A stretch of DNA of 64,000 nt, from the NCBI GenBank assembly GCA_947044405.1, contig CAMRHE010000054.1, forward strand, positions 1,240,001-1,304,000, written 5' to 3'. Within the stretch, counting starts at the first letter, position 1. Every line of letters begins with the position of its first letter. The notes below the pieces were generated by a model. The model saw only the letters and a list, made by a program, of their open reading frames with translations, was not told the DNA's origin and did no database searches. Position numbers and translations under genes: made by a program. Shown in pieces: positions 11,586 through 21,615 of this stretch. This stretch comes from Leptodactylus fallax. Lineage: Eukaryota; Chordata; Amphibia; Anura; Leptodactylidae.

Positions 11586-12487
11586 TTAACCTCTTCCTGA
11601 CCAGCCCAAGTAAATTAATAGGCTGCACATGTGATCCTTGAAATTGCAGCACATCCTGTTCTGTTCTACATCTCTCAGCACTGACTACTGCTAGCAACCT
11701 AAGTACTGAGAGAAAACATCTGAACCTGATCCTGCTTGTAATTTTGTATCTCCTCCCTCTCTGTCAGATCGTTCCCTGGGCACAGAGAAATAAGTCTTGC
11801 TGTGCGGAGTTGCAGTAGCCTGTGTGTCATGAAGATATAAATGTGACAAAAACCATTCCTAACTATCCTCCCCCCTCATAAATAATTTAGTGTAGACAGA
11901 CAGTCTTAGTTTGTTCCATTTGTTAACAATTTAGGATTCTAACAAGAATTAAAGCAAACTTTCTAAATAGTGTTTTGAATATTTTGAAGGGTTTAGTTTT
12001 TGATATAGGGTGATGTATAGAAGGGTTTCTAATGTTTGGGCCCCTAAAACCACTTCAGACCTGAATTGGTCCTTTAGAAAACACGTTTTAGACATTTTCT
12101 TCAAAATGTGGAAAAATTGCTTGCTAAACTTATGAGCGTACTAACATCCTAAAAATATAAACGTGTGTGCAAAAAATTATGCTACCATAAAATAGACATA
12201 TGTTAAATGTTAATCATTATCTTTTCTGTGTGGTATGACTGTCTTATCTGTCTTATAAGTATAAAAATAAAATTTTTGAAATTTGCTAATTTTTCAAATT
12301 TTTTCTGTAAATTTTAGATCCTTTTATAAATAAATTCTAAACATATTGGCCAAAACTTGACACTTACATAAAGTACAATGTGTCATTAAAAAAAGGTCTC
12401 TGAATCACATGGATAAGTAAAAGTATTACAAATTTATTGCCACATAAAATGAAATGTCTGATTTGAGCTGTGTCCTTAAGCGGTTAA
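11586..12487. mobile_element. TTAACC-ended non-autonomous element
   Basis: TTAA occurs at both ends (11586-11589, 12484-12487). The left end reads TTAACCTCTTCCTGACCAGCC and the right end is the inverse of TTAACCGCTTAAGGACACAG. Related ends bound the elements at 31.2-33.3 and 57.1-58.2 kb. This resembles the very common frog repeat starting TTAACCCCTTAAGGACC. It has no protein. Confidence 0.65.
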
Positions 12488-13080
12488 GGTGTTCTTCCCT
12501 AGGAGCATTACATTTATAGGAGTATACAGCGTTGCACAAATACAGCATATGGTGGTACACAGAGTTCTTTTGGCTCTGTGCTATGCCTTAGAGCAATAAC
12601 TGCAGGAAAATAAAGAATATCAGCAACCTGACATTATTAAAATATTCTTTAATAGAGTCTGCCAACTGCATATTTAGCATCAAACCAGCCATAGTACCTT
12701 GTAAGGGGTTTTATGCTATGCACCATCATGCTTTTTGATAAAAAAAAAAAATTAAACAGATGAATACATGAAACAGTAAAATAGATAAAATATATATATT
12801 TTATAAATATAAAAATGAGGCATAAGCACAATTGGGGCATGTCAGAGCCTCCAAGGGCTCCAGCCAAGAAATGTCAGGTGTATGTACAGGAATTGAACAA
12901 GCAGCATTATACATTACAAAAAGTAAAAAAAAAAAAAAAAAAAACAAAAAAAAAAAACATCATAAAAGTATCACTCAGCTCACCCAAGCAATCAGATTGC
13001 TTGACTCACGTATTGTGGTGCACGGAAAATCTCCCAGGACTCAGTGGATTAACTTTTAATTTTAAAAACAGTAACATAGG
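12488..13080. other. AT-rich stretch with poly-A tract
   Basis: Holds an A-rich tract at 12919-12958 and short simple repeats. The lysine-rich open frames over it are translations of the poly-A tract. Confidence 0.5.
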
Positions 13081-13099
13081 GTTACAAGTAGTCCAAACA

Positions 13100-13187
13100 T
13101 GTTTTATGAGTTTCAGGGCAGAAAATGCCCCTTACTCATAGCATGACCATAACCATGCTATGAGTAAGGGGCATTGTTGCCCTGAAA
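13100..13187. repeat. Near-perfect hairpin
   Basis: Arms 13099-13138 and 13148-13187 pair through GCCCCTTACTCATAGCATG and its inverse, with a short loop. The right arm runs into GCCCTGAAATGTGCAAG, which reads like a CpG-decayed GAAACGCG motif of the Penelope-terminal kind. It may be the tail of a non-autonomous Penelope-like copy. Confidence 0.6.
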
Positions 13188-13232
13188 TGTGCAAGCAGCA
13201 TCATGTCTGTAGGACAGGGAGTGGTTGTCAAT

Positions 13233-13560
13233 TAAGTCATGGGCGTAATTAGTAAAGACTGGGCCCCATAGCAAATGTTTGACTTCCCCCCCCCCCACGG
13301 CATAGCGCCCCCTTTCCTGGACCCCATACAGTGTAATGCCCCATTTATACAGACTATAATGTCCCAAAGTGGCCTCCAGACAGTATAATATCCCATGGCT
13401 TCCCCTTCTCACAGTATAATGTCCCAAAATGTTCCCCCCACACAGTTTAATGTCCCATAGTGGCCCCTACACACAGTACAATGTCCCATAGTAGCCCGTC
13501 CACACAATATAATGTCATATAGTGGACCCTACACACAGTATAATGTTCAAGTAGTGGCCC
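13233..13560. repeat. hAT-like start with ~30-bp minisatellite
   Basis: ATGGGCGTAATTAGTAAAG at the left resembles the CAGGGGCGTAACTA ends of a frog hAT family. From 13315 follow about eight diverged units of roughly 30 bp, consensus near CACAGTATAATGTCCCATAGTGGCCCC. Related arrays lie at 51.85-52.16 kb and, inverted, at 54.85-55.28 kb. Confidence 0.7.
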
Positions 13561-13689
13561 TTATGATGTTCGTTGCAATTATTGCAAACCCAAAATTTTT
13601 GGGGTACTCTACCCACGAACTATTATTTTAGTCTGGGGTTTTTTTAGACCCCAGAGTATAATGTTTGGAGGCTCAAGGGAGGTGACAAA

Positions 13690-13969
13690 TAGAGATGAGC
13701 GAATCGAAGCTGCAGAAGTGGAATTCGATCTGAATTTCAAGAAATCTTCGATTCACATGGAATCTGGATTTCCTGATGCTATGCGGTAACGAATATTTAG
13801 TAAGGACCTTTGTGACATCAGACGGTCACAAGATATTCTCTAGTGATATGATTGGGTAGGCGTGTCTTTGCTTGTTATTCGCCGAAAATTAATTCGGATC
13901 AAAGAGAATCGTATGGGAAATTTTTGTGAAGTTGCTGAATCGAATTTTTGAAAACTTCGCTCATCTCTA
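13690..13969. mobile_element. hAT MITE with 8-bp target duplication
   Basis: A 280-bp element starting TAGAGATGAGCGAATCGAAG and ending with the inverse of TAGAGATGAGCGAAG. It is flanked by GTGACAAA at 13682-13689 and again at 13970-13977. A perfect 8-bp duplication and short inverted ends are diagnostic of hAT movement. It has no coding capacity. Confidence 0.88.
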
Positions 13970-13986
13970 GTGACAAACATAAAAAC

Positions 13987-14403
13987 CAGTGGTGGTGGTG
14001 GTGGGCGACAGAAGGATACTGTCCGTGGTGAGCTCCATGCTGGAGAAAAACTCCCATCCAATGCATGAAACCGTGATAGCGCTGGGCAGTACTGTCAGTT
14101 ACCAACTGCTTAACCCTAAGTGTGAGAAGGAGTGCTATTGGAAGTCTTTCCTCCCTGCTGCGGTTAGGCTGTTCAACCAACACCGACCCAAGTGGAGATT
14201 ATTCCATACAGAGAACTGAAAGATCTTAAGTTGTGATATCCCTTCTACTACTTTTTTACCTATACCTTTTTATCTGTAGCTACTGTCACTGTTAAGCCTC
14301 TACCTTGGAGCTTTTGTTTACTGTATTTGTATTATCTATGCTGCTGTAACACACTGAATTTCCCCATGGTGGGGCTATTAACGGATTATTTTATTTTATC
14401 TTA
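13987..14403 (+). pseudogene. Rex1-like LINE 3' end
   Basis: Forward translation at about 13989-14219 gives the C-terminus of a non-LTR RT polyprotein (FLPAAVRLFNQ region). The 3' UTR ends AATTTCCCCATGGTGG..CTATTAA and an ATTTT/TTATC tail at 14385-14403. The same 3' terminus appears inverted at 25983-26035. The copy is severely 5' truncated and inserted into the palindromic repeat. Confidence 0.75.
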
Positions 14404-14689
14404 TCTTACTTACCTCTCCTGGGCTCCATCGTGACTCCCTGCTGTTTTCAGACCTCTTCAATGACGTCACAGCTGTCGGTTACGCCAGAGTCATTATGCA
14501 TCATGACGCTGGCCACCCATGTGACGTCTGTGACATCACTACAGAAGCCGAAGACAACATGGAGTTGCATGGGAGCCCAGGAGAGGTGAGTAACACTGGT
14601 TTTTATGTTTGCTCACCTCCCTGGGCCTTCAATCATTATACTCTGGGGTCTGAAAAGACCCCAGAGAATAATAATAGCAGTATTAGTTA

Positions 14690-14900
14690 GGGTTCGCCCA
14701 ACAAATACTCTTGTTGTGGCCTTACTTACCAATCCCCACTCCTGCTCACAGCCGCCTCCGCTTCCCCTTCTGCCCTCCAGGGGGCCGCATGCATCCCATA
14801 TCCCATTGCTGGGAGGCACGGGGTACCCTGGAGGGCAGAAGGGGATAGTGGAGGCAACTGTGAGCAGAAATGGGGATTATCAAGTAAATAGGGCCCTTTA
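14690..14900. repeat. GC-rich foldback module
   Basis: Arms at about 14722-14785 and 14825-14890 pair through CTTCCCCTTCTGCCCTCCAG and its inverse. The same module precedes the palindromic family copy at 54.36-54.48 kb, so the two travel together. Confidence 0.65.
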
Positions 14901-16084
14901 CCTGCTGGGATTACTCTGCATAACTAATCATATGCTAAATAGTTGCAAATCAATGTATGTACCATTTTTATGTATGAGATAGCCAAGATGATTGTCTATG
15001 AAATGATGGTAGTCGCTTGAAGCTGTAGTGGATGGTGAGATATGGAGCCCAAAAGTCAAAAGTTCAAAATATTGTTACCCTTTTGCTCGTTCGTGTATAA
15101 ATTATCCTTTAAGGCACATATGCATATCAGTGCAGATGGTAACACAGAAGGAGATATAAATATGGGAAACTTCTAAGACAACAATCTTATGACTGTTCCT
15201 CTAGGTAAAAATCATATAACATTTGAGTGAGTGGCATTTTTTATACTAAAAATTACTAAAACAAAACTTGTTATAGTTCCATTTATTTATGCACTTACAC
15301 AAATCCGTTAAGCAACAAATGACAATAATGTTGAACCAAAAGATCAAAAGTTAAACATTTTGTACATAATGGCAAAGTCACACAAAATGCTACAAATGAG
15401 GATAATGAAAAAACTAATCAACTAAGGAACATTGCTGTCAGAGTTTAAAATGCCAACGGCATTAAATATGTGATAGACCTTACAATCTAGGGAAGAGCAG
15501 ATGGGTTTGCAGTAAGCAGAGTTAAGAGCTGTGATCTGCCATGGAATGTAAAAGTACAACAGATCATGAATGTATAAAAAAAAGGCTGGACTTTCATGTA
15601 CTGAAGAATTTAGGGCATTATTGCAAAAATGGTTAATTGTCAAATTTGTTTCAATATTAGTGTAAAAGAATGGATACATTATAATGTAACATGTATCTAC
15701 TGTTTGAAGGACTTGAACTCAGGAGCACTTTTTGATGTTAAAAGGCTATGTTTCATATGTAGCAACAACATATTTGTGATATTTGTGCAAGTATACAGTA
15801 CATATACAGATGTGTCCTTCCTTATCTTTCCTCTTCTCTTGACATATTACAATATAAGTATTGCAAGATGACCAGCTTTGCAAAAAAACATGATTTTGTG
15901 ATACTCTTTCAGGAGATGTTTACAATATGCTATATTTGTCTATGGGTCACCACTGAGTTATTGTGATGTGAACTGGAAACAGTTGAGGTTAATGATAACA
16001 TGTACAAATAGTTTATTGAATTTGTATCATGAAAAAATGCAGTCCTTAACAAAATGTGTGAAAAGTTATGGGTGGGTATAGCTA
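14901..16084. other. AT-rich non-coding stretch
   Basis: No gene is recognisable. 15865-15975 shares scattered text (GATGACCAGCTTTG.., TTGTGATGTGAACTG) with 51103-51237 and is probably an old dispersed repeat. Confidence 0.4.
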
Positions 16085-17715
16085 CAGTGCCTTGCGAAAG
16101 TATTCGGCTCCCTTGAACTTTTCAACCTTTTGCCATATTTCAGGTTTCAAACAAGGATATAAAATTTTAATTTTTTTGGTGAAGAATCAACAACAAGTGG
16201 GACACAATCGTGAAGTGGAATGAAATTTATTGGATATTTTAAACTTTTGTAAAAAATAAAAAACTGAAAAGTGGGGTGTGCCAAATTATTCGGCCCCCTT
16301 AAGTTAATACTTTCTAGCACCACCTTTTGCTGCGATTGCAGCTGCAAGTCGCTTGGGGTATGTCTCTATCAGTTTTGCACATCGAGAGACTGAAATTCTT
16401 GCCCATTCTTCCTTGGAAAACAGCTCGAGCTCAGTGAGGTTGGATGGAGAGCGTTTGTGAACAGCAGTTTTCAGCTCTTTCCACAGATTCTCGATTGGAT
16501 TCAGGTCTGGACTTTGACTTGGCCATTCTAACACCTGGATACATTTATTTGTGAACCATTCCATTGTAGATTTTGCTTTATGTTTGGGATCATTGTCTTG
16601 TTGGAAGATAAATCTCCGTCCCAGTCTCAGGTCTTTTGCGGACTCCAACAGGTTTTCTTCCAGAATGGTCCTGTATTTGGCTCCATCCATCTTCCCATCA
16701 ATTTTAACCATCTTCCCTGTCCCTGCTGAAGAAAAGCAGGCCCAAACCATGATGCTGCCACCACCATGTTTGACATTGGGGATGGTGTGTTCAGGGTGAT
16801 GAGCTGTGTTGCTTTTACGCCAAACATATCGTTTTGCATTGTGGTCAAAAAGTTGGATTTTGGTTTCATCTGACCAGAGCACCTTCTTCCACATGTTTGG
16901 TGTGTCTCCCCGGTGGCTTGTGGCAAACTTTAAACGAGACTTTTTATGGATATCTTTGAGAAATGACTTTCTTCTTGCCACTCTTCCATAAAGGCCAGAT
17001 TTGTGCAGTGTACGACTGATTGTTGTCCTATGGACAGACTCTCCCACCTCAGCTGTAGATCTCTGCAGTTCATCCAGAGTGATCATGGGCCTCTTGGCTG
17101 CATCTCTGATCAGTCTTCTCCTTGTTTGAGATGAAAGTTTAGAGGGACGGCCGGGTCTTGGTAGATTTGCAGTGGTCTGATACTCCTTCCATTTTAATAT
17201 GATCACTTGCACAATGCTCCTTGCGATGTTGAAAGTTTGGGAAATCTTTTTATATCCAAATCCGGCTTTAAACTTCTCCACAACAGTATCACGGACCTGC
17301 CTGGTGTGTTCCTTGGTCTTCATGATGCTCTCTGCGCTTTAAACAGAACCCTGAGACTATCACAGAGCAGGTGCATTTATACGGAGACTTGATTACACAC
17401 AGGTGGATTATATTTATCAATATCAGTCATTTAGGACAACATTGGATCATTCAGAGATCCTCACTGAACTTCTGGAGTGAGTTTGCTGCACTGAAAGTAA
17501 AGGGGCCGAATAATATTGCACGCCCCACTTTTCAGTTTTTTATTTTTTACAAAAGTTTAAAATAACCAATAAATTTCGTTCCACTTCACAACTGTGTCCC
17601 ACTTGTTGTTGATTCTTCACCAAAAAATTTAAATTTTATATCTTTATGTTTGAAGCCTGAAATGTGGCAAAAGGTTGAAAAGTTCAAGGGGGCCGAATAT
17701 TTTCACAAGGCACTG
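16085..17715 (-). mobile_element. Complete Tc1 transposon, long inverted repeats
   Basis: A 1631-bp element flanked by TA at 16083-16084 and 17716-17717. Terminal inverted repeats are about 215-220 bp (16085-16303 and ~17498-17715). Each carries an outer TATTCGGC(T/C)CCCTTGAAC and an inner TTATTCGGCCCC direct repeat, the IR/DR arrangement of Tc1 elements such as the Sleeping Beauty group. A single transposase gene runs on the reverse strand. The ends have a handful of mismatches. Confidence 0.93.
16304..17323 (-). CDS. Tc1 transposase, intact, DD34E
   Basis: This cut-and-paste transposase for TA targets has 339 residues, full length for the family. An N-terminal paired-like helix-turn-helix region contains PGRPSK near residues 57-62. 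The catalytic residues are Asp152 (LWSDET), Asp243 (QQDNDPKH) and Glu278 (LNPIENLW), with 34 residues between the last two. A glycine-rich GGGS lies at 187-190. The stop lies at the inner edge of the left inverted repeat and the start about 175 bases inside the right one. No stop or frameshift is seen. It is clearly a different family from the transposase at 9.5 kb. Activity is possible but unproven. Confidence 0.95.
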   Translation of the reverse strand: MKTKEHTRQVRDTVVEKFKAGFGYKKISQTFNIARSIVQVIILKWKEYQTTANLPRPGRPSKLSSQTRRRLIRDAAKRPMITLDELQRSTAEVGESVHRTTISRTLHKSGLYGRVARRKSFLKDIHKKSRLKFATSHRGDTPNMWKKVLWSDETKIQLFDHNAKRYVWRKSNTAHHPEHTIPNVKHGGGSIMVWACFSSAGTGKMVKIDGKMDGAKYRTILEENLLESAKDLRLGRRFIFQQDNDPKHKAKSTMEWFTNKCIQVLEWPSQSPDLNPIENLWKELKTAVHKRSPSNLTELELFSKEEWARISVSRCAKLIETYPKRLAAAIAAKGGARKY

Positions 17716-17923
17716 TATACATGCTTGGATAATCTGCTGCTACGGTGGATAAAACCTGCACAAAGCCAACCATCTTTTCCTATTGATTTACTCATAAATC
17801 TTATTATCTACTAATAAGCTGATAGGAGGCTTCTCTAGCTGACAAGAGTAATCTAGTGCCCATTATATAAGAATATCAGTTGTGGCATGGTTTTTACACA
17901 GGTGAAATGCTTGGGCTCTATTG
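17716..17923. other. Short unique-looking gap
   Basis: No feature seen between the intact Tc1 element and the next Tc1 relic. Confidence 0.35.
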
Positions 17924-18616
17924 TAGAAATATACTCATTGACAAAAAAGATACACCAAGATAGAAATGTAGAATTGCTTCAAAAATTGACACGCAATTAT
18001 TTATCAGGCAGATATATAAATGATTACAGGTGTGGTCTGATTAGGCACTGGGTCTTCCTCCAAGCCTGCCTAAAAGTGCTTCCCCAATGTCCTATAAAAG
18101 GTTCTCAAAGGCTGCTTTTGGGTAGCGTACCTCTTTGTGAGAGAACATTGACTGCAAGACATGCCTTTATGACACATTCAAACAGTTGACAGACTTGACA
18201 GACAGTTGACAGACTCTGAGAGGGGGAGCATCATGAACTGTCTACTATCTAGGCTGTTCTGAGCTAGCTGTTAGGAGGTGTTTGGAGCAGTGATTATGTG
18301 AGGGAATGCACACATAAAAAATGGGCTCTGGATGGACCAGTCAGACCACCAATATAGAGGATCATTTGATCTACTGTCATGCACAAGCAGCTCCCTCAAT
18401 TTTCCTGTCCACTATTTGAACACAGGTGGTACCTTCATTACACACTTCTGTTTCTATCCAGAGGCTTAGCAGAATGAAATTGGCAGTCAGTCACCATCTT
18501 CTTTGTTTGAAGTGGTGTCATGAACAAGAAACCTGGACTGCTGCAGACTGGAACCATATCATCTTTAGTGATGAAACTGTGTTTTGTTTGGGATCTGATG
18601 ATGGTCAGGCTTGAAT
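17924..18616 (+). pseudogene. Degenerate Tc1-like element, 3' truncated
   Basis: The left part (CATTGACAAAAAAGATACAC near 17939) looks like a Tc1 end and 5' UTR. Forward translation at 18426-18614 gives a transposase fragment with WTAADWNHIIFSDET, the region of the first catalytic Asp, followed by GSDDG. Frames upstream are broken. The element stops at about 18616, before the palindromic repeat, so everything past the first third of the catalytic domain is missing. Confidence 0.7.
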
Positions 18617-18685
18617 ATAGAGGTCTCTTGTGAGCGCTTCAGTCCTGCCTTCGCTGTGAAGTGACACACTGCCCCAACTCTCTTC

Positions 18686-19116
18686 AGACCCCAGAGTATA
18701 ATAGGTGGGGTCCTGGAGGAGGTGACAAAAATAAAAAAACATTCATATTCATCTTTTGGACCTCCTTGCAGTGTCCAGATGCTCTGCTGATCCGATGCTC
18801 ATCCATGACGTCATCAGCCCATGCTCAGCGCTGAGGCCAATTATTGGGCCTCCGTGGTGACCTAGGCATGTTGAGCGTCATCACGCTCGGTGTGCCCATG
18901 TGACCACTGGTGGCCTTATCACAGGCCTCAGCCATGACCCCTTGGACCGATGACATAACAGAAGAAAGCAAAATATCACCAGGAGAGCACTGGACACCGT
19001 AATGAGGCCCAAGAGAGGTAAGGGAAGGTGAGTATGAATGTATTTTTTTTTTTTTATCACCTCCCCTGAGCCTCCATCTATTCTACTATGGGGTCCAAAG
19101 AGACCCCAGAGTATAA
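18686..19116. repeat. Palindromic GACCCCAGAGTATAATA family, best copy
   Basis: The left end is GACCCCAGAGTATAATAGG at 18688. The right end is the inverse (TCACCTCCCC..GCCTCCATCTATT) finishing with ATGGGGTC near 19097. Terminal inverted repeats are about 40 bp. The interior is GC-rich with several TGACGTCA-like sites, and the right end continues into a second hairpin (19084-19113). No protein is present. I do not recognise a named family. Confidence 0.7.
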
Positions 19117-19344
19117 TAATTTAACTTTTCAATTTGCCATAACTTTGACTGTATTTGCCTTAGAAAGCTAGAAATTAGATAGGTTCCTAGGAGCCCTACA
19201 AGTGTTCTACACTATGTTTTAAACCAACTTAAGGTGTGGTTTGTATCAAACTTGCTCCATATTTCAGCTCTGTAACATGCTACCTGCAGAATGTACTGCA
19301 TCATCAATGTGATGGTTTTCCTTTAAATTGAATAATATAACAGT
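19117..19344. repeat. Dispersed repeat fragment
   Basis: 19200-19250 (ACACTATGTTTTAAACCAAC, TTAAGGTGTGG) matches 37697-37735. Related text occurs at 56690-56760. The latter two end in CATCTCTA, like the hAT MITE at 13.7 kb. Confidence 0.45.
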
Positions 19345-20653
19345 ATCTAAAAAATAGAATGTGTGTGACAGCAAGATTTATGTGGAAAAATGGATTTTCT
19401 ATAAAATTCATGTAGATAGCAAATATAAAACATTTACCAAAATTACCATATTTCTAATGGGTAGCACATCTCATTAGAGATAAGTACCAGTTGCCATGTT
19501 CTCTTGGTGGTTGCAGAATTAATTCTGCTGTCTTTAAATAATCCCACCAATTCTTTGGAACTTTAGCTATGAACGTTTGCAATCACTTTTCAAACTTTAT
19601 ACCAGGAGTAGAGCTATAAAATGCTATGTTATGCTATTAGTGCAGCTAAGGTGATGCAGCCAAGTTACAAGTTTATCCATGTTTTCTCTACCCATTAGAT
19701 CTTTAGAGACAGCCTCAAGATTTATAGAGTTTAGCATGAAAAATTGTTTTAAATTGAAAAAAATATAATATAAAAAATAAATGTTTATAGATCAGACTCA
19801 CTTTCCACCATCAGTTTAAATATTCAGAAGCAACCATTTTAATCCATTGAATTGTTCATTCAGCTCCTTGACACCATTGCATGACAGAGTTTATGACAGG
19901 GATTATTGAAAACTGTCCCTGATACAAATTCAAGGTCATGCAAAACTTGATAGTCAAAGTGAATGAGTGTTTAACATCATGTGATGATTGTGTTATGATT
20001 AATTTTTCTAATATACCTTTATAAGGGTATATTATATCAGTTTTTTATGATACAGAGCAACAAACAACATTTACAGTCTAATATATATTAATAATTAAGC
20101 CACCACTATGGAGAGCATAGGAGTTTACTGCATACTGTTATTGAACAATTCAATGGATTAAAATGGTTGCTTCTGAATATTTAAACTGATGGTGGAAAGT
20201 GAGTCTGATCTATAAACATATATTTTTATATTATATTTTTTTCAATTTAAAACAATTTTTCATGCTAAACTCTATAAATCTTGAGGCTGTCTCTAAAGAT
20301 CTAATGGCTAGAGAAAACATGGATAAACATGTAACTTGGCTGCATCGCCTTAGCTGCACTAATAGCATAACATAGCATTTTATAGCTCTACTCCTGGTAT
20401 AAAGTTTGAAAAGTGATTGCAAATGTTCATAGATAAAGTTCCAAAGAATTGGTGGGATTATTTAAATACAGCAGAATTAATTCTGCAACCACCAAAAGAA
20501 CATGGCAACTGGTACTTATCTCTAATGAGATGTGCTACCCATTAGAAATATGGTAATTTCGGTAAATGTTTTATATTTGCTATCTACATGAATTTTATAG
20601 AAAATCAATTTTCCACATAAATCTTGCTGTCACACACATTCTATTTTTTAGAT
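19345..20653. repeat. 1.3-kb inverted repeat, ~513-bp arms
   Basis: The left arm 19345-19858 and right arm 20142-20653 are inverted copies with few differences by eye, around a 283-bp loop (19859-20141). Arms begin ATCTAAAAAATAGAATGTGT and its inverse. No convincing target duplication is visible. The arms code for nothing. It could be a foldback transposon or a local inverted duplication. Confidence 0.9.
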
Positions 20654-21330
20654 TATTCCAGCTGAGAAACTCAGTCTTTAGCCTCTAGCTCATTTTAAGT
20701 TAAGTCTTTTCTCAACTTAATTATAACCAGATGGCTAGTCTGAATCTGTAACTGACTTCTAGGTCAAGTAACGACATTTACTGTCTATAATCTCCAGCTG
20801 AAATATTACACACACCGTTCTTCTTTGCATTGGTTATTAATCTTCATTGGCCTCAAGTTGGCAGCCATAAACTCTAGGTCTGTCTTGTCTTTTCTGCATA
20901 CAGATTGTCACACATATATAGGTACTACTAAGAAATGTCATTTTCTTACCCGATTCTATAATTCTATTTCATTCTTGTGAAATAGAAGTCAAAGAATTGG
21001 GATTGAAACGCCTTTCTTTTTAACCTTTAATTTCTTGTTGCAGATATTCTGCTTTTAATTTGACTGTAGAGGACCTTTAGCTATTTTTGTAATTCAAATA
21101 AACATCCTACAATGCTACAATGATACATCTTAAGAGGTTTTTGTCTGATCTATGTTACACAAATGGAGTTTTGGTATTGGTTTGGAGTTTAGGAATGCTC
21201 TTACCAAGGTGACACCTCTAATTTTGTTGTAGGGCTTAGGAAATGAATATTTCTCTTTAATCAATCCTTTTTGCATTTTATCCCATATTCATGACACCTT
21301 TGTAAGGACCCTATAAAGTTTCCATATATG
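20654..21330. other. Non-coding, no feature seen
   Basis: Unique-looking AT-rich sequence. Confidence 0.35.
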
Positions 21331-21339
21331 AATGAAATC

Positions 21340-21613
21340 ACCTCTGCTCAGATCCTTCTGTCTCATCATGTAATCCCACACAGACTCATTGATGTTGAGC
21401 TCAGAATTCTGTCGGGACCATACTATGACTTTCAGAATTCCTCCTCCAAAGACTAGTCACACTAAATATTTATTGGACTTGGATTTCTCGTTTGTTCATA
21501 CACTTAATTCAATTGACAACAATAAACTATTAACACTTTTAACTATTTTTTGAAAGGATCCTAACTTTGCAGTAATTTTTCTTCTCCTGACTAAAACTTT
21601 TTGCAAAGTGTTG
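21340..21613. pseudogene. Rearranged Tc1-like relic
   Basis: 21456-21613 on the + strand matches a Tc1 3' UTR and terminal repeat, ending CAAAGTGTTG before TA. Directly upstream, 21346-21446 encodes the transposase C-terminal catalytic region on the opposite strand, including LNINESVWDYM, where the catalytic Glu is kept. The two pieces cannot be colinear, so an internal inversion or a fusion of two copies is implied. Confidence 0.65.
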
Positions 21614-21615
21614 TA

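Larger units (their letters stand above)
13625..14680. repeat. Palindromic family copy interrupted by two insertions
   Basis: The left end GACCCCAGAGTATAAT lies at 13654. The right end is TCATTATACTCTGGGGTCT near 14632-14650. Two insertions interrupt it: the hAT MITE at 13690-13969 and a Rex1-like 3' end at about 13987-14403. With both removed, the remaining text runs in the same order as the uninterrupted copy at 54.54-54.83 kb. A 38-bp hairpin made of the two end motifs occurs at each boundary (13625-13665 and 14635-14673). Confidence 0.7.

Noticed and set aside
12815..13141. Open frames with long lysine runs
   Set aside because: They are translations of a poly-A tract, with no family features.
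13315..13560. CRISPR-like regular repeats
   Set aside because: Units are contiguous with no unique spacers and are diverged; this is a eukaryotic minisatellite.
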